Origin: Trochalopteron elliotii
Taxonomy: Eukaryota > Chordata > Aves > Passeriformes > Leiothrichidae
NCBI GenBank assembly: GCA_024734555.1
Contig: JANPWX010000107.1
Location: forward strand, 1,740,301 to 1,804,300
DNA length: 64,000 nt
Direction of reading: 5' to 3'
In this document: one piece after another, positions 24,301 to 37,143 of the stretch
Layout: each line of letters opens with the position of its first letter
Numbering within the stretch: the stretch's first letter is position 1
Translations under genes and position numbers: made by a program
Notes under the pieces: model-generated
Seen by the model: the letters and a program-made list of their open reading frames with translations, nothing else
The model's database searches: none
What the model was told of the DNA's origin: nothing

Positions 24301-27282
24301 ATATTTTTTAGCATAAAACTGATGGAGAGGCTGTCTGTCATTGCCTTTTAAGCTGTGTCTCCAATGGAGATCTGTTTGTATCTATGTGCTGATAGTGCAG
24401 TTCACTGTGGGTCAAAAGATTACAAACTCCAATGACTGCAGTGGGAGAACTCACAAAACCTTGCGGCAGAGACAGAGAAACGATGCAGAGAGAACTGGTT
24501 TGTCTCTTCCCAGCTTGATGCCACCTTGTCCTCCTAAGGCTGAAAGCCAAGGCTCATAGGGATTTGAAGCCTTAAATCCTGGTATCAGGGAGAGGAGGGA
24601 AAGGAAACAGTCCAAGGAATGCTGGTGGAAGCTGCCAAGCATGCAGCAGGGAAGGCTCTATGGGCAGGAGCGTGAGTATCTCCTGGCCAAAGGTCTGGAT
24701 TAGCTACACTGAAGGGGACTTTGCAAGTCATCACTTGTGAGCTTTGCAGAGTTAAGGGAAAACATGAATGTTGTAAAGACTCATTGTACTGCTGCTTTGT
24801 GCCTCAGGGTTGACATAGCTGTTAAGGCAATGCTCACTGCTTTGACTTTTGAAAGCCATTTGTTTCAGCCATAGCATTTGTTTCAGATCTCGGAAAGAGG
24901 TTAGCATTTACAACGTGCCATGTCCTTATTTACTCAAAGCTTTGCATGAGGCTTTAGAAGAATGGAACACACAGCACATACATCAAAATTTTACATAGTA
25001 AGTGAGGGCAGTGCTCTTAACCAAGGGAAAAAGAACCTCTGCTGGCACGCCAAAGCCTTGTATTACAAAACTTACACCTTTATTGTACAGAAGTTCTGTT
25101 CACATCTTTTATACAAAGAATTTTATAAATGAGGTCTTCTGATTCTTTGCTAGTCTGGAATGAGTAAGGGTCACTGCATTTGCAAACCAATGGACAGAGC
25201 TTCAGCTGAAGCCAGTAAAACCTCTTTACCATAAGAAAGTAGAGCATGGAGACTTGAGGTGTATTATTTCTGTTTCATATACAGTCAGATGGTAGGAGAT
25301 ACCAAAGCCTGTAGTAGCTGCACTAAACACAAAGCCTTGTGCAAAATCTAATGATCTAATACAAGCCCTGTGCAGGATCACAACTGTAATAATCATGGCT
25401 AATAACTTTTGAATCCTGTTACTCAGCAGTATCAAAGAGTTATTTGCTACTTCTAAATATAGGTGTGACACAAAGATTTGGAATGTTAATTTCATTTTTC
25501 TTATGAAAATGACAGCTGGACACTTCATGACAAAAATCTTGTAAGTCTCTCATTTATAAAACCTCCAGCTATGAGTGCTTTGTGGTTTCAGCTGGATTGA
25601 CACATTGTCAGCATTTTCTGACATATATATTTAATCCTAGTGTATTGTGCCCTGAATTATGGAGTTCCGTATAAAAATGGAAATATTAATTAGAAAAAGC
25701 TGTGTAAAGAACAAACTTGTCTGGAGATTTAAATGCTGCTGATTGAATAATGCATCAAACTGTCACAGCAACAGTTTTGTAGTGACTCAGATTCTATGAA
25801 TATTCAACAGAGTTTTCCTGGTTGAAAGAAATTCAGAACATTCCTTTCCAGGGAACTGCTGAAGTCTTGGGTCTCCTTTTCTAGGAGCAATGTCGACTTT
25901 GTTTGCAAAGCACTTAATGAGCAAGAGAAAGTTGATGGGACTATTTTGCTTTACATGTGTGGAGTATCAGAGCTGGTGGTGTGGATACTCAACCAACATC
26001 ACGTGAATAATCTTTTATTTAAGAATAATGCAAATCCCATTTCTGTGTGCTTAAACCTCACCCAGAGGGAGAAGGATGTAAGTGCTGATAAATGCTGTTT
26101 ACACCTTCCCCAGAGAAGTGATGAACCAATTCTCATCCTTTCTATCCCTGCTGCTGTCTATGAAAGGGGTGCTGCAATCCTGGGCAGGAATGTTCAGTCT
26201 TAGGATATGGGACATGTACAACACAGTTGCTCTTGCTGTTCTCTCCTTCCTTCTAAAAGCAACTTGCTCTATCTGCAGCCTTTTCCTTGAGCATCCTCTG
26301 AACTGAATTGCTACAGGACCTGCTAGGTTGTAAGAGAAGAGATGCCCCATTTGGCATAATGTGAGTGTGAGAAATTGCCTTAGGAATGGTTTACTTCCAG
26401 CTGGCTGAGAATAACAACCCTCCTGTGCCAGGATCAGCTGGATTTATTCATTGCAGCCTTTTTTAAATGCTGGAGAGCAAGGACACTGTGGGTCTTACAT
26501 GTTTTTTACTAGGACAGAAGTTTGTGTCACATGTATTTCTTGCCATATGTGTTCATATGTACAAACAAAATAAACCAAAGTATGCAAATTATTGCAGAAT
26601 AAAATCATTTTCCTAGCAATGTAGAGACAGAACTGATTCACAGCTGGAAGTCTAGAATCACTAAAGCATGTTGTCTAGAAACTTCTGTTCAAAGGCAGGC
26701 AATAGCACTTCTGTCTGAAGTGCAGATTTGAATTTGGTCAGTTTTTTCATTTTGAAGAATTCAAAAAAGTCTAAGGAAGAAGTTAATGGAGAAGATTATT
26801 TCTAGATTTTCATTTCAGTAAAATCTGCCCATATAATGTTGCCTTAGAGTGGAGAGGCAGGTGGCTAGCTCACCATTCCAGTGGTGTATTATTACATCAG
26901 TGCCACTGTCAGCTCTTTTGGCTGTAGAAATCTGCAAGTAGTAAAACCTTTTGATTAATAATTCAGAGGAAGAAAATATTTCCTCGGTAATTCAATTCTG
27001 TCCTAAATCTTTACTTTTCACACTATATTACTGGAACTAACTGCAGATTAATAAGCTCTACTGAGTGTTATCACATTAACCATCTGCATTTTAGCACACT
27101 GGATCTGTGTTTCTAGGAAACACATACTTTGGGTGAAGAACACAAGGTACTTTGGACTGCATTCTCAGAAAGCACTGGCTACATACCCTCTGCTGTCTGA
27201 CTCTCTAAAACTACTTCCTTTTTTTATACAGTGTTTTCAGTTCATTTAGATGGCCATAGTAGAGAAGAAATTGTTCAGGTCC
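21356..27282. other. Intergenic sequence downstream of CNRIP1
   Basis: No gene is recognised. A minus-strand AATAAA (TTTATT at 25079-25084) could end an extended CNRIP1 3' UTR, but the signal at 27283 gives a more ordinary 3' UTR length. Confidence 0.35.
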
Positions 27283-27288
27283 TTTATT
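27283..27288 (-). terminator. CNRIP1: Candidate CNRIP1 poly(A) signal
   Basis: TTTATT on the plus strand is AATAAA on the CNRIP1 strand, about 1.26 kb past the stop codon. The following minus-strand sequence is U-rich. I prefer it over more distal hexamers on length alone. Confidence 0.4.
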
Positions 27289-28545
27289 ACGAAGGTCAAA
27301 AGTCATGTTTACCATTTACATACACAATTTACAAATTATTCACAAAGGGAATAACAGATATGCAGGAACTGACAGCTCACTTCAACCCAAGCTGAGGACG
27401 GGACAAGTGTCATTGTTTCCTTGCTTCCCTGTCTTTACAGGAATAAAAGATATGTCTGTTTTGTGTTGTCTGTTTGTGTTAAACACTGATTTAGTGTTTA
27501 TGAAGCACCTTTAGTTATAACTATGCAAATGCTTACATGCTTTTCTTTATTTGAAAGAGTGTAGTGCATGTATAAACGTGCACTGGGATCTGTGCCCTTC
27601 ACACTACTGAGTGTTTGTTGGTCAGAAATCTTGTCAATTAATACAGTGATCAGGCTTGAAAATGTTGATTTGTAAGATTTAACTGATTCCAGTAGTGTGC
27701 CATTAAAATAAAAATGGAGTTTAATATCAGAACTCTTAATTCAGTTCTTAGAGTAAGTATGGCTGCTGTATCTCTCGAGGATACTATATGATCTTAAGAT
27801 ATGTCTTAGCCATGTTGTTAGATGTCTTGGATAACACAAGTGATTTATTGCTCTTCCTTCATCACGTTTTGTACCATTCCCTAATGCTATTTCAAAGACT
27901 GGGAAACTTAACAAAAAAGAATCCTCTTTGAGAGATGTGGTAAATTAGCAAACTTCACAGAATATCTTACAGCACTTAACAAAAGGGAGAATGAGTTCCC
28001 AAATCCCTTGGTATGAAAGCACAATACCAACAGTGCATTAGCTGCCACTTAGCTAAACCTACAAATAACCATATTTTTAATTTTTGGTGTCCACTGGGAG
28101 GACAGTACGTCAAAATGCTTGAAGGAACACACCATTTTTGGAGCAAACACAAATGCAAATACAGAAATCACCAATGTGATGTTAATCCAAACTCTAAGCA
28201 ATGAAGCAGAACACTTCACAAAAGTTGTTACATCTAGTCAGAATAATCCAAATACTTACAACAGTATTATGATATGACTTCCTACCCAGCTATCAGATAT
28301 CCTTTACCATGAACCTTTCAGTATTCTCAGGGTGACAGATAATGAATGTTGCAGATGCCATGGTAAACATAAAATACAGTAAACAGGCAAACATTTTCGT
28401 GGCACCACCCGTATATACAATGTAGCTGTTGGAGCCTTCTGGACAAAGCAGTGTTACAGTATGCCTTTGTTAAGGCTTCTTGCTGGTTTAAAAAGGTAGA
28501 TTTTTCTTTAGGGAGATTGTCCAGCAGTATTGGTTTCCCATCTCT
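27289..28545 (-). other. CNRIP1: Probable CNRIP1 3' UTR
   Basis: Sequence between the CNRIP1 stop codon and the preferred AATAAA signal. It is AT-rich with no competing gene. The boundary depends on the poly(A) signal chosen. Confidence 0.4.
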
Positions 28546-28710
28546 TCAGTGGAAGGTCTCTTTATTGATCCACATGAGGCTGCGTGTTTCATTGGGTTTG
28601 CACTCGTACTCAATACTGCCAAAGCTGTTTCCCCACTGGCAATGATCCCGTTTGTGGTAGTTGTAGAATTTGACTTGCCAGACTGTCTCAAAAACACCAA
28701 TGTCATTAAA
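28546..28710 (-). CDS. CNRIP1: CNRIP1 coding exon 3 (terminal)
   Basis: 165 nt encoding 54 residues plus TGA, beginning [12 protein letters not shown] and ending NKETFH. The acceptor on the minus strand is CCTCACAG just before 28710. The exon contains the strongly conserved [12 protein letters not shown] segment. A chance AATAAA falls within the codons for Ile-Asn-Lys, eight codons before the stop. Confidence 0.95.
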   Translation of the reverse strand, partial: FNDIGVFETVWQVKFYNYHKRDHCQWGNSFGSIEYECKPNETRSLMWINKETFH

Positions 28711-31700
28711 CTGTGAGGAAGAGGGAACACCAGTGTTAGTGAGCTGATTATTTTGTTGGTTTCTCTCTCATCCTGAGAAATAACACTTGTGATACTGCAG
28801 AACATAAAACACCTGGTATAAGGATTATTGTTCTTTAGTTCAATAAATCAAAGACCTGTAAAACCTGCTCCAGCAGTCAGAAAAGTCTTTTGTGTGTAGT
28901 CATACATAAAACACAAATTATCAGATTCTGCATGTACTGTTCTCTTGCACTCACATCTGGGATAGATGAGGGAGTAAAAATATTCAAGTTGGATAAATAT
29001 TCATCTGGATAAATGTTACTAACAACAAGAATCAAAGCCATAATCTTCCTGAAGATGACACAGCTTGTATATACTGTAGATTATGTACTAGTGAGCTGCA
29101 GTGATACAGACCATCACTTTACTTTTATGCCATACCTAGAGGCTGCAGTTGGGATTGGGAAGATTCTTCTTTTGCTCAGTCTGAAACCTTTAATGTATCT
29201 CCATTTTGGAGTCTTGTGTTTGCAGTGCCTTGACTGAGATGTGCTGGTCTTGCACCACTTAGTGCTTTCCTGGGATTCTATTCCACATTTTAAATCAGGC
29301 TTAAGCAAGAGAAGTTCTGTGTGCATATCTGTAACTGCCAGTTGGACTGTGATAGTGCTGCTGAGTAATAGGAGCTAGTAAAGAGATAATCAGCATGTTT
29401 AGTAGGTAGGTGTCTAATACAGTGAAATGGTGAGACATTGACTTTAAATTGTCTGTGCATGCAGCTTTGAAGTGAATGAGACTATGGCTATAGTAAGTTC
29501 TGTAAAATAAAGGGGCTTTTTTTCTCTTTAAGCCACTGCTAGACACCTGTACAACATCAGAAAAACCTCAGTGAGCCTTTCAAGCATAAATTATGATTTC
29601 AGTTTTAATGGTAATGGAAAATTTGAGCTCCTATGCCTTGAGACATTGCAGAGAATCTCACGTGTGGGTGTGAAGCCTGTATGTATTGCCATAGGTCCCA
29701 AGCCAGTGTGGCTTGGTGATTGTGTTATGTTGTTATAAGATACTAAACAGTGAATTTAGTGCTACTGAATGGCACCATTCTTTAGTACTTTTTCCCTTTA
29801 AGTATTTCCATCACTCACTTTAATGACAGCTTCTTCACTTGACTGTTTTCCATTCCCATCATGTGTCTGGGAGCTGATCTTTGTTCATCTGCCTGCTATA
29901 ACCACACTTGCAAAGTCACTATGAAAGCCCTTCTACAGAGAGATTGTTCCTGATTTACAAGCAAAGTCTTCTGTATCCAGATTTTTCAGGACACATTTGT
30001 TGTTGCTTTTTTTTTTTTAAATCAAGATGTGGTTTGTAAGGTGCTTCTGTGGAACAGACATGACTTTAAACCTTCCCTCCACCCACCGTGATAAGTTAAA
30101 TTTAGCCTTGACAATAGCAGAAGTTGCTGTGTGCTGATAGTGGAGAGGTTTTATTCAGCTCCAGTTACAAGTGTTACCTTAAAGGAGTAACTGAAATATT
30201 TCTGCCACTTCCTTTGGCTAAGAAAGAGTCAGATGTACAGGCTATTTTATCTCTCCTAACAACTAAAATCTTAATTAAGGCCTTTTTTTGATCAGTCATC
30301 TTTGATAATAGTCCTGATATAATGCAAGACAGTAAAGGTTAAGCACATTGGATATCACTGTGCACAGTCCACAAAACTTGTCAGAGAGGAGCATCAGCCA
30401 CCCTCAGTGCAGAAACTGAGGAAGAAAAGGCATCTGTAATAACATTTGTAGAAGGTGATAGGACACAAGAGCAGCATTTCATTTCATTATGTGTGAAGGA
30501 TCTGATTTTCAAAAAGACAGAAGAAAAAAGCAAATTTAATTTTCCTTCAGTGACCCAGTTTACTGAGCTACCCTGAGTAGTTTGACTCCTGTGGGTTTCC
30601 AGGAGAAGGAAAAAAATCAATTGCAGAGCTCTTCTACTACTGTGTGCCTCCCCCAGCCCAGCACTCAGCACATGCAGAAGCTCTGTGGAGTAATGAACAC
30701 GAATTCCCCTGAATTCCCAGGGCTTCTGCAGCTGAATCCTGGCTGCTCCACTGAGCTTGGACATGGGCATCCCCAGGGAGGAAGAATAGCCCTGCTCTTT
30801 GCAGGTCAGGCTTCAGGTAAAGTGTATTTCCCTGTCTGCTCTTCTCTATCATCTGGTGCTATAGGAGCAAATAGTTATTTAATCACTCCACCTACATTTG
30901 CATGCTGAGATGATTTGATAGCTCTTACTATGACTAGAGTTCTAGCTTCTTTATTCAATCTTAGACTAGTCTGATCAAGAATAAAATGAAGCCACCTACT
31001 AAAATAGTTCTAACTATTTAGAACTATTAAATAGTTCTTCTAACATAGTTTACACCATTTGCCAGACAGTTTGGCAGTTTCTGGATAACTCTGCATGATT
31101 GAGCAATCAGGTAACAGAAAGAAATAATCAGATTCTGGAATTCAGGGTCAGGATTGCTTGTTTAAACATGTATAAACTCTGGCTGTCATGGGTCAGATGT
31201 CTACTAGCCAATTAAAGCAGCAACACAAAGAATTGTTTGTTTAAAGTTTCAAAGCAGACAGGAAAGAAGTTCTTAGGGATCTTTATGGACCTTAAGTCAT
31301 TCAGACACTAGATTGGCAGTATCAGAGTAGTTTTTGACTGCAGGACTGATCTCACAACCTATTTCCAGTGTGAATTCAGTTTTTATGCCTTAAATAGTGT
31401 CCTTACCACCACAGGATGCATTGGGATTTCTGTTCTAGAAAAGGAAGTGGAGGCAGAAGTTCCTCATAGCTGAAGGAAATAGGAAAATTTAAAGCTGTTT
31501 GCAGTAAGCTCAGTTGTGAAGATTCAGGAAGTAGGTACTCAAAGCAGTTTTCAGACTGGGGTATGTGAGGCTTGTTCCCTAAATCTGTTACAGCTCTGCT
31601 TAGCTAAGCAGCTAAATGATGAGTTAAACATGTAAATCCCTGTTGAGATGCCCTATGTTTAATACTTAAAAGTATCAATTCTGGGTATCTAAGTCTGTAC

Positions 31701-34236
31701 TGATGAACCTATCTATCAAGATCAGTTCCTAAAAGGAATTGAGGACCTGCTTAATGCTTGAAAATCCTATTAGCTCCACAGTTAATGTCCCAGGATCTGA
31801 TCTGTAAAAGCAACTCTTTGGGCAAGTATTGTGGCTACTCATTCTGATGCTGCAACAAAGCTTGTTGCAGAAAACTTTTAACTGAAAATCAGACCCTCCT
31901 TACATTTCATTAGTGATTTGACTTGGTTTTCTCCAAAGGAAAAGTTAAACTTGTAGATTTTCAGAGTTCACATCAGTGCTGCAGTTAAAGGTAAAGGTGA
32001 CCAGCAAAATAGGGATGCCTTAGTCAAAGCAGAATTTTTTTGGGGGAATGCAGTCCTTTCTCCTCCTGGTGTAAGGTGAAATATAACTACAATGATCAAC
32101 AGTGGCATCCAGCAGCTGTGTTCAGCTTGTTGTGAAATAATACTGTGTTTGGTTTTCCTGGGTGTTAAAAGGAGGTGGCTGCATATAAAAGTGATTAATG
32201 TAATACTCCATGTTAGTCTTAATAACCTAAGACTATGAAATAGTAATGTGAAGTGGGTCTCCAAAATTAAGTTAGGCACACTGTAATTATTAGAAACACC
32301 TAATGAAGATGTTACAGTTCTTATTCAGAAGGGGATTACTATACTAAACTATGATTCCAGAAAAAAAATATTGAAGATCAATATAAAATCTTGTGTGCAC
32401 TAGACAAAAGTCATACAATGCTGCAAGCTGGAACAGACTTGAGAGAGCTTCAGATGAAGATGGCTTGCTGCCCTGATTCCTTTTTGTGGTACAGAAGACA
32501 TGGAATAAACAGCAGGAATCTCTCACAACTAAAATCAGGAGAAGAAAAAAAACCAACCAAAACAAAACAAATTTGCACACTGAGCATACCACCCAAAAGA
32601 GTGCTGTGGAAATTTGCCTGCTGCTCTTCATGTCTTCTGTCAGCTCTGCTGCCTTGTGGGCTGGAGCTTTTGTCATCTCACTTTGGGGCCATGGAGCCTC
32701 TCTTTAAGGCTGGAGTGAGGAGCCACTGATACATGAACTTAAATTTGTGGATGCAGATATTGGAAACATATGGGAAGAGAGAGAAGACAGCCTTGGGTGT
32801 TGTTCTCACGCATACTGAAGGTGACAGATGGAAGGGGAGAGCAGTCACCCCCTGTGTTTGGGGCGTGCTCTGTGCAAAAAAAAAATATGGTGCTGCCAGG
32901 CAAAATCCCTGTATGCCAAGGGATTGAATTTTCAGCCAAGAACCTCAGTGGGAGCTGCCTGATATATATAGCATGTCCTATAGAAGGGGTAGGGGATTCA
33001 GCTCACTATTCTTTCTGCTGCAGCACCCCAAAGGGTTTAGCAGGTCTCTAGAAATCCTCCTCCTTCTCCCTGGCCCTTGCTGTTTTCTTGGGAGAGAGAA
33101 GGCGGCAGGACTTGTATTTTCCAGCTATGTTCTGGCCAGCAACCTTACTGACACAAAGCAAGGAGGAAGGCAGCAGCTGTGAGCAGACTTTGCCCTGGAA
33201 TATTTCACCACGTACCTGCATGTTGACTTGGATGGGCTGCCTCTCCCCACTTTTGGTGTGGGGCACCCCTTCTGTGTCGTAGATCCCTGTGTAAGAGGCC
33301 ACTTGTGCATCCCGGGATTTTTCTTCCAGCGGGACGTTGACACCGCCGATGCCCATGGTCCTAGAGAAAGACAGGACCCAGCCTTTCAGCCCTGAATTCC
33401 CCTTTCCTTGGCAGTCTGGAGCCAGCACGTGGGTTTTTTGCAGCTTGGTAGCCTCTTGTGCTGGGGAAAAAGCTTTCAGGGATTCTAGCAGACCTGCATG
33501 TGCTGCTGACTCATTGGGGCTCCTGAAATATGTCAGGGCTCTGCAGTCAGCCAGGGAAGGAGTAGTTGCAAGGAGAGGCAGGCGGGATCTGATTTCGAAT
33601 GGACAGGGTGAGTGAGGATAGCCGAATCTCTTCTGCGGGGCTGCCCCTCCACCCGGAGCTGCTTCCCCGTCTGGTCCCTGTCTCTGCTTTGCCACGCCGC
33701 AGCGAGGCTTGGGCATTGTGTAGGAGGGGTTTCTTCCTCCAGCCAAAACCGCGGAGAAGGAGGGAGAAAAAGAGCTGGGCTTGAAAAAGCTCCGGGAGAA
33801 GGTGGGGAGGGAGAGGGAACGCAGCGACTCCCAAACGTGGTAGCCCCCCCAGTGCAGCCATGCGGAGCACCGGGAACAGCTGGCCAGGGACCCAGAAACG
33901 GGGCCACCAAACTAAAAGGGCGGGGAGGGAGAAATCACGGAAACCCCGCGCTGTCAGCCTGCCAGGAAAATACATTAAACGTCTAAAAATAAAGCAGCGC
34001 GGAAGGAGGGGAGGGCAGGGTCGGGGGAGCCGCCCTGAGGAGGACGGCCGCACTTACGTGGCCTGGACGGTGCCGGGTCGGAGGGACACCTCGATCTTGT
34101 ACTTGGCCCCGGTCAGCAGCTTGATGGTGCGGTTCTGGCCGAAGCGCTGCCCGTCCACCTTGAAATACACGGCGCCGTCGTTGGGCTGGATTTTGAGGGA
34201 GACGCTGATTTTCACGAGGCCGGGGATGTCGCCCAT
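28546..34236 (-). CDS. CNRIP1: CNRIP1, cannabinoid receptor-interacting protein 1 (3 coding exons)
   Basis: The coding sequence is the complement of 34058-34236, 33216-33360 and 28546-28710: 179+145+165 nt giving 162 aa and TGA. The family protein binds the C-terminal tail of cannabinoid receptor CB1 and has a RhoGDI-like beta-sandwich fold; human CNRIP1 is 164 aa. What I see: an N-terminal MGDIPGLV, then [20 protein letters not shown] (residues 17-36), [18 protein letters not shown] in the middle and [17 protein letters not shown] near the C terminus, all close to the family. Donors GTAAGT and GTACGT and acceptors CTCTAG and CCTCACAG keep the frame. The protein is two residues shorter than human, in the loop after PLEEKS. 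It ends in THR-PHE-HIS where human ends SER-PHE-LEU. It lies head-to-head with PLEK about 7 kb away. Confidence 0.96.
28711..33215 (-). other. CNRIP1: CNRIP1 intron 2
   Basis: A 4.5-kb phase-0 intron with GTACGT donor and CACAG acceptor. It is AT-rich. It holds an 11-bp perfect inverted repeat (31003-31028) and no transposon I could identify. Confidence 0.85.
31003..31028. repeat. Small inverted repeat
   Basis: Arms AATAGTTCTAA (31003-31013) and TTAGAACTATT (31018-31028) are perfectly complementary with a 4-base spacer. A further half-copy (AAATAGTTCT) follows. It is AT-rich, so chance is possible. Confidence 0.6.
33216..33360 (-). CDS. CNRIP1: CNRIP1 coding exon 2
   Basis: 145 nt; with the 2 nt carried from exon 1 it encodes 49 residues from [14 protein letters not shown] to RQPIQVNMQ. 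On the minus strand the acceptor is TTTCTCTAG and the donor CAG|GTACGT. The YTGIYDTEG and [10 protein letters not shown] segments identify it. Confidence 0.95.
33361..34057 (-). other. CNRIP1: CNRIP1 intron 1
   Basis: A 697-bp phase-2 intron with a canonical GTAAGT donor. Its 5' part is CpG-rich and continues the promoter CpG island. Long frames on both strands here follow from GC-rich composition and are not genes. Confidence 0.85.
34058..34236 (-). CDS. CNRIP1: CNRIP1 coding exon 1
   Basis: 179 nt from ATG (34234-34236) to the donor, encoding 59 residues plus two bases of the next codon. It begins [17 protein letters not shown] and includes [17 protein letters not shown]. The start matches the family N terminus exactly, with a purine at -3 and G at +4. 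Confidence 0.96.
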
Positions 34237-35160
34237 CGCTTGCGGCCGGGGGGGGCCTGCGGGCTCTGCGCGCGTCTCACCCCCTCCGAGGAAAGGCGGC
34301 TGGCCGGGAGCGAGGGAGAGGAAGAGGAGGACGGAGAAGGAAGAGGAGGGGCTGCCGGATCCCAGCCAGGCCAGCCCTTCCCAAAACCAGCGGATGAGAT
34401 ACTTGATTATTTATTTTCCCTCCCACTAATCGCGGCGTAGCATCTGGGGCGGTTGATGTCTTTCCCCCCCCCCCGCCCCTCGTCTTCTTCCCCCCGCCTC
34501 CAATTCATCAGCCCGCCCCATATGCCGGTTTGGGGGACATTTGCAGCTGCTCAGATTGCAGCCGGTTTCCAGGGAGTTAATCCGGCCCCGATTACTGCAG
34601 CCTTAATCCCGCAGCTCGTCCCGGAGGAAACGAGAGGGGCCCGGGCCGGGAGCCGCCTTCAGCACCACGGGCGCGGACAGCGGCGGGGCCGGGCGCGCCG
34701 NNNNNNNNNNNNNNNNNNNNNNNNNNNNNNNNNNNNNNNNNNNNNNNNNNNNNNNNNNNNNNNNNNNNNNNNNNNNNNNNNNNNNNNNNNNNNNNNNNNN
34801 NNNNNNNNNNNNNNNNNNNNNNNNNNNNNNNNNNNNNNNNNNNNNNNNNNNNNNNNNNNNNNNNNNNNNNNNNNNNNNNNNNNNNNNNNNNNNNNNNNNN
34901 NNNNNNNNNNNNNNNNNNNNNNNNNNNNNNNNNNNNNNNNNNNNNNNNNNNNNNNNNNNNNNNNNNNNNNNNNNNNNNNNNNNNNNNNNNNNNNNNNNNN
35001 NNNNNNNNNNNNNNNNNNNNNNNNNNNNNNNNNNNNNNNCAGCGACCACCTCGGACAGAAAGTCCCCAAACCACCCCCCATTCCCTCACCTGAGGGGAGC
35101 CCCCCCCCCCAAATCACCCTCTGATTTCCCACCCGGGAAACGCCTCCCGAGGGCTGATTG
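34237..35160 (-). promoter_or_regulatory. CNRIP1: CNRIP1 promoter CpG island (partly in gap)
   Basis: GC- and CpG-rich sequence upstream of the CNRIP1 ATG, interrupted by a gap. An AT-rich island at about 34403-34416 reads AAAATAAATAATC on the minus strand and could be a TATA-like element, which would give a leader of roughly 140 nt. This is a guess. A poly-C run sits near 34463-34476. Confidence 0.55.
34701..35039. other. Assembly gap (339 N)
   Basis: 339 N bounded by CpG-rich sequence inside the CNRIP1 CpG island. Frames spanning it are not meaningful. Confidence 0.99.
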
Positions 35161-37143
35161 AGCCCTCTGGGGTGGCCTGAAACATCTGTGTGTCGGCACG
35201 GAGGAGCCAGAGCTCCCCGAGAGAGAGGGGAGGGTGGTTTTTAAACCCAGCAAAGCCCTGCGTTTCTGGCTCTTCTCTCTCCCGGTGCAGCAAAAGATTT
35301 TGTTGAGTCACCATGCCTGGACTGAGGGTCGCTGTCTTGCTCCTTGAGGTCGACAGTCAACATCAGCAGGCTAAGGTTTCTCTTGGGATTATTTTAATCA
35401 CTTCATTGCAATCCTCTTATTGAAATAGAAAATACCCCATACAGTAATTGCACTGTAAATCTGAATCTCACATATTTAAGTCTAATACTACTCTTTACAT
35501 ATGGCTGTCCAAGAACAAAGATCCTTGAAACTGGACAATGTACCATAATTCAACTCTCAGCCTGTCTCATTCCCATCTAACAGTTAACCCAGGAAGGTTT
35601 ATGCCTTTTTTCCATTATTTTTTATTTGTTCTTGTTTGCTGTTAAAACTGTAGCATCCTTAATTCTGACACAAGCTTTGGGCCATGAATATATTTTTTGC
35701 CTTAGACATTATGGCAGAGTTAATGGTTTTGTTAGGAGAATTCCATAGGTCTATGTTGCACTGAACTTAACCTGTTCTTTGTTTTTCTAAGGCTGGAATG
35801 TGCATGTGGTGGTGTAATGTAAACTAAAAGCCAAATGGTAGATACAGCATTGCCCAGCTGCATTTCCTTATGCATGCAGGTTATTCAGTGATTTAATTTT
35901 GTTATGAACTTTAAGCAAAATAATACATTCTGCTGAAAACCTCTGGAAAAAAAAAAAACAAAACAAAACAAAACCCCAAAAATCCTACTGGATATCCTTG
36001 GCTTCAGGTTCCAGCTCAACACAGGTTTCATAATGTGTTCAGCCACTCAGGTTTCCACAAATACAGGGGCAGGATATGATCCCTGCCTCTCATAACTATG
36101 TATCTCTGCAAAAATACTAAACAAACAAAACAAAAACAAACAAACAACACCCACCCCCAGTGCATTTCTCCTTATCTCTTTTCCTCACTGCAAGAGAAAT
36201 CTCATTTTGCATTGCATTCTGCAGAAACTGCTGCACTTTGTGGCTTGTTGGAAGTTTTGCCTGCTGTAAATCCCCCTCCTGTAGGTTTTAATGTAATTCA
36301 GTATGAAATCCCAGAGGCCTAACCTGTGGGGAATCTAGCAGTATCACTTAAAGTGGTGTGTGAGGAGTAATGGCCATTGCCAGGGATCAGGTTTACTCAC
36401 TCCATGGGCCAGACATATCATGTTGTAGTAAATTGTGTGTCGCTGAAGACATTGATTGCAATTAGCTTCCCACGTACATGAGAGGTCAGATCTATAACCA
36501 GGGTTTTTTTCCCTTATTATTTCTGCTTGAATGATTATCTTTCTACGGACACATCTCAGACTGGGACTTTATCCCTGACCAGTATTGGGCAAATATGAGG
36601 GAAAACTAAAAAAGCATCATATTATGGAATGTGTATGCATAGTAACTGTCTTACCATATGCAAGTGTAACAGGGTGAGAGTAGAATATTTATGAAGAAAA
36701 GATTCTTTATTTCTATGGGTCCCAGATCTCAGGCTGCTACATTACCTGGTGTTAATGGCTTGATATTCTGTAGGGAGCAAAATACCTACAGTATTTTATT
36801 ATAAGGAATATATTGTATTCCTTCCTTCAGAAGGAAGAAGGATTTGGTGTGTTTTTTCCAGGAGCACAGAGTGAACATGCTGACATTTACAAGATTCAAA
36901 GCTAAATGAATCATCATAGACTTAGGACAAAGTCCTATTTCTCCTAAGCCACAGCAGCAATTTCCTTCTGGGAACAAAAAGATAAAGTTGTGTCAAACTC
37001 CTCCATTCTCTGCACCTACATTGGAGGGGTGGGGCTTTAATGTTTAATGTCTTTGTAAACTGCAAAACTGTTTTTCTGGGGTTTTATTTGTTTGTTTTGG
37101 GGGCGGGAGGGTGGTGTTTGGTTTTGTGTGTGTGTGTGTCTGT
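35161..37143. other. Intergenic between CNRIP1 and PLEK, left part
   Basis: AT-rich DNA with A-rich AAAAC tracts near 35946-35980 and 36118-36150 and a G-rich/(TG)n stretch near 37098-37140. No gene recognised. Confidence 0.4.

Noticed and set aside
33048..34053. Long minus-strand frames of 168-232 codons
   Set aside because: They combine CNRIP1 exon 2 with intronic GC-rich sequence. Splice sites and the family alignment show that only 33216-33360 is coding.
34453..35132. Frames spanning the N gap on both strands
   Set aside because: Most of each frame is unknown sequence; no meaning can be attached.
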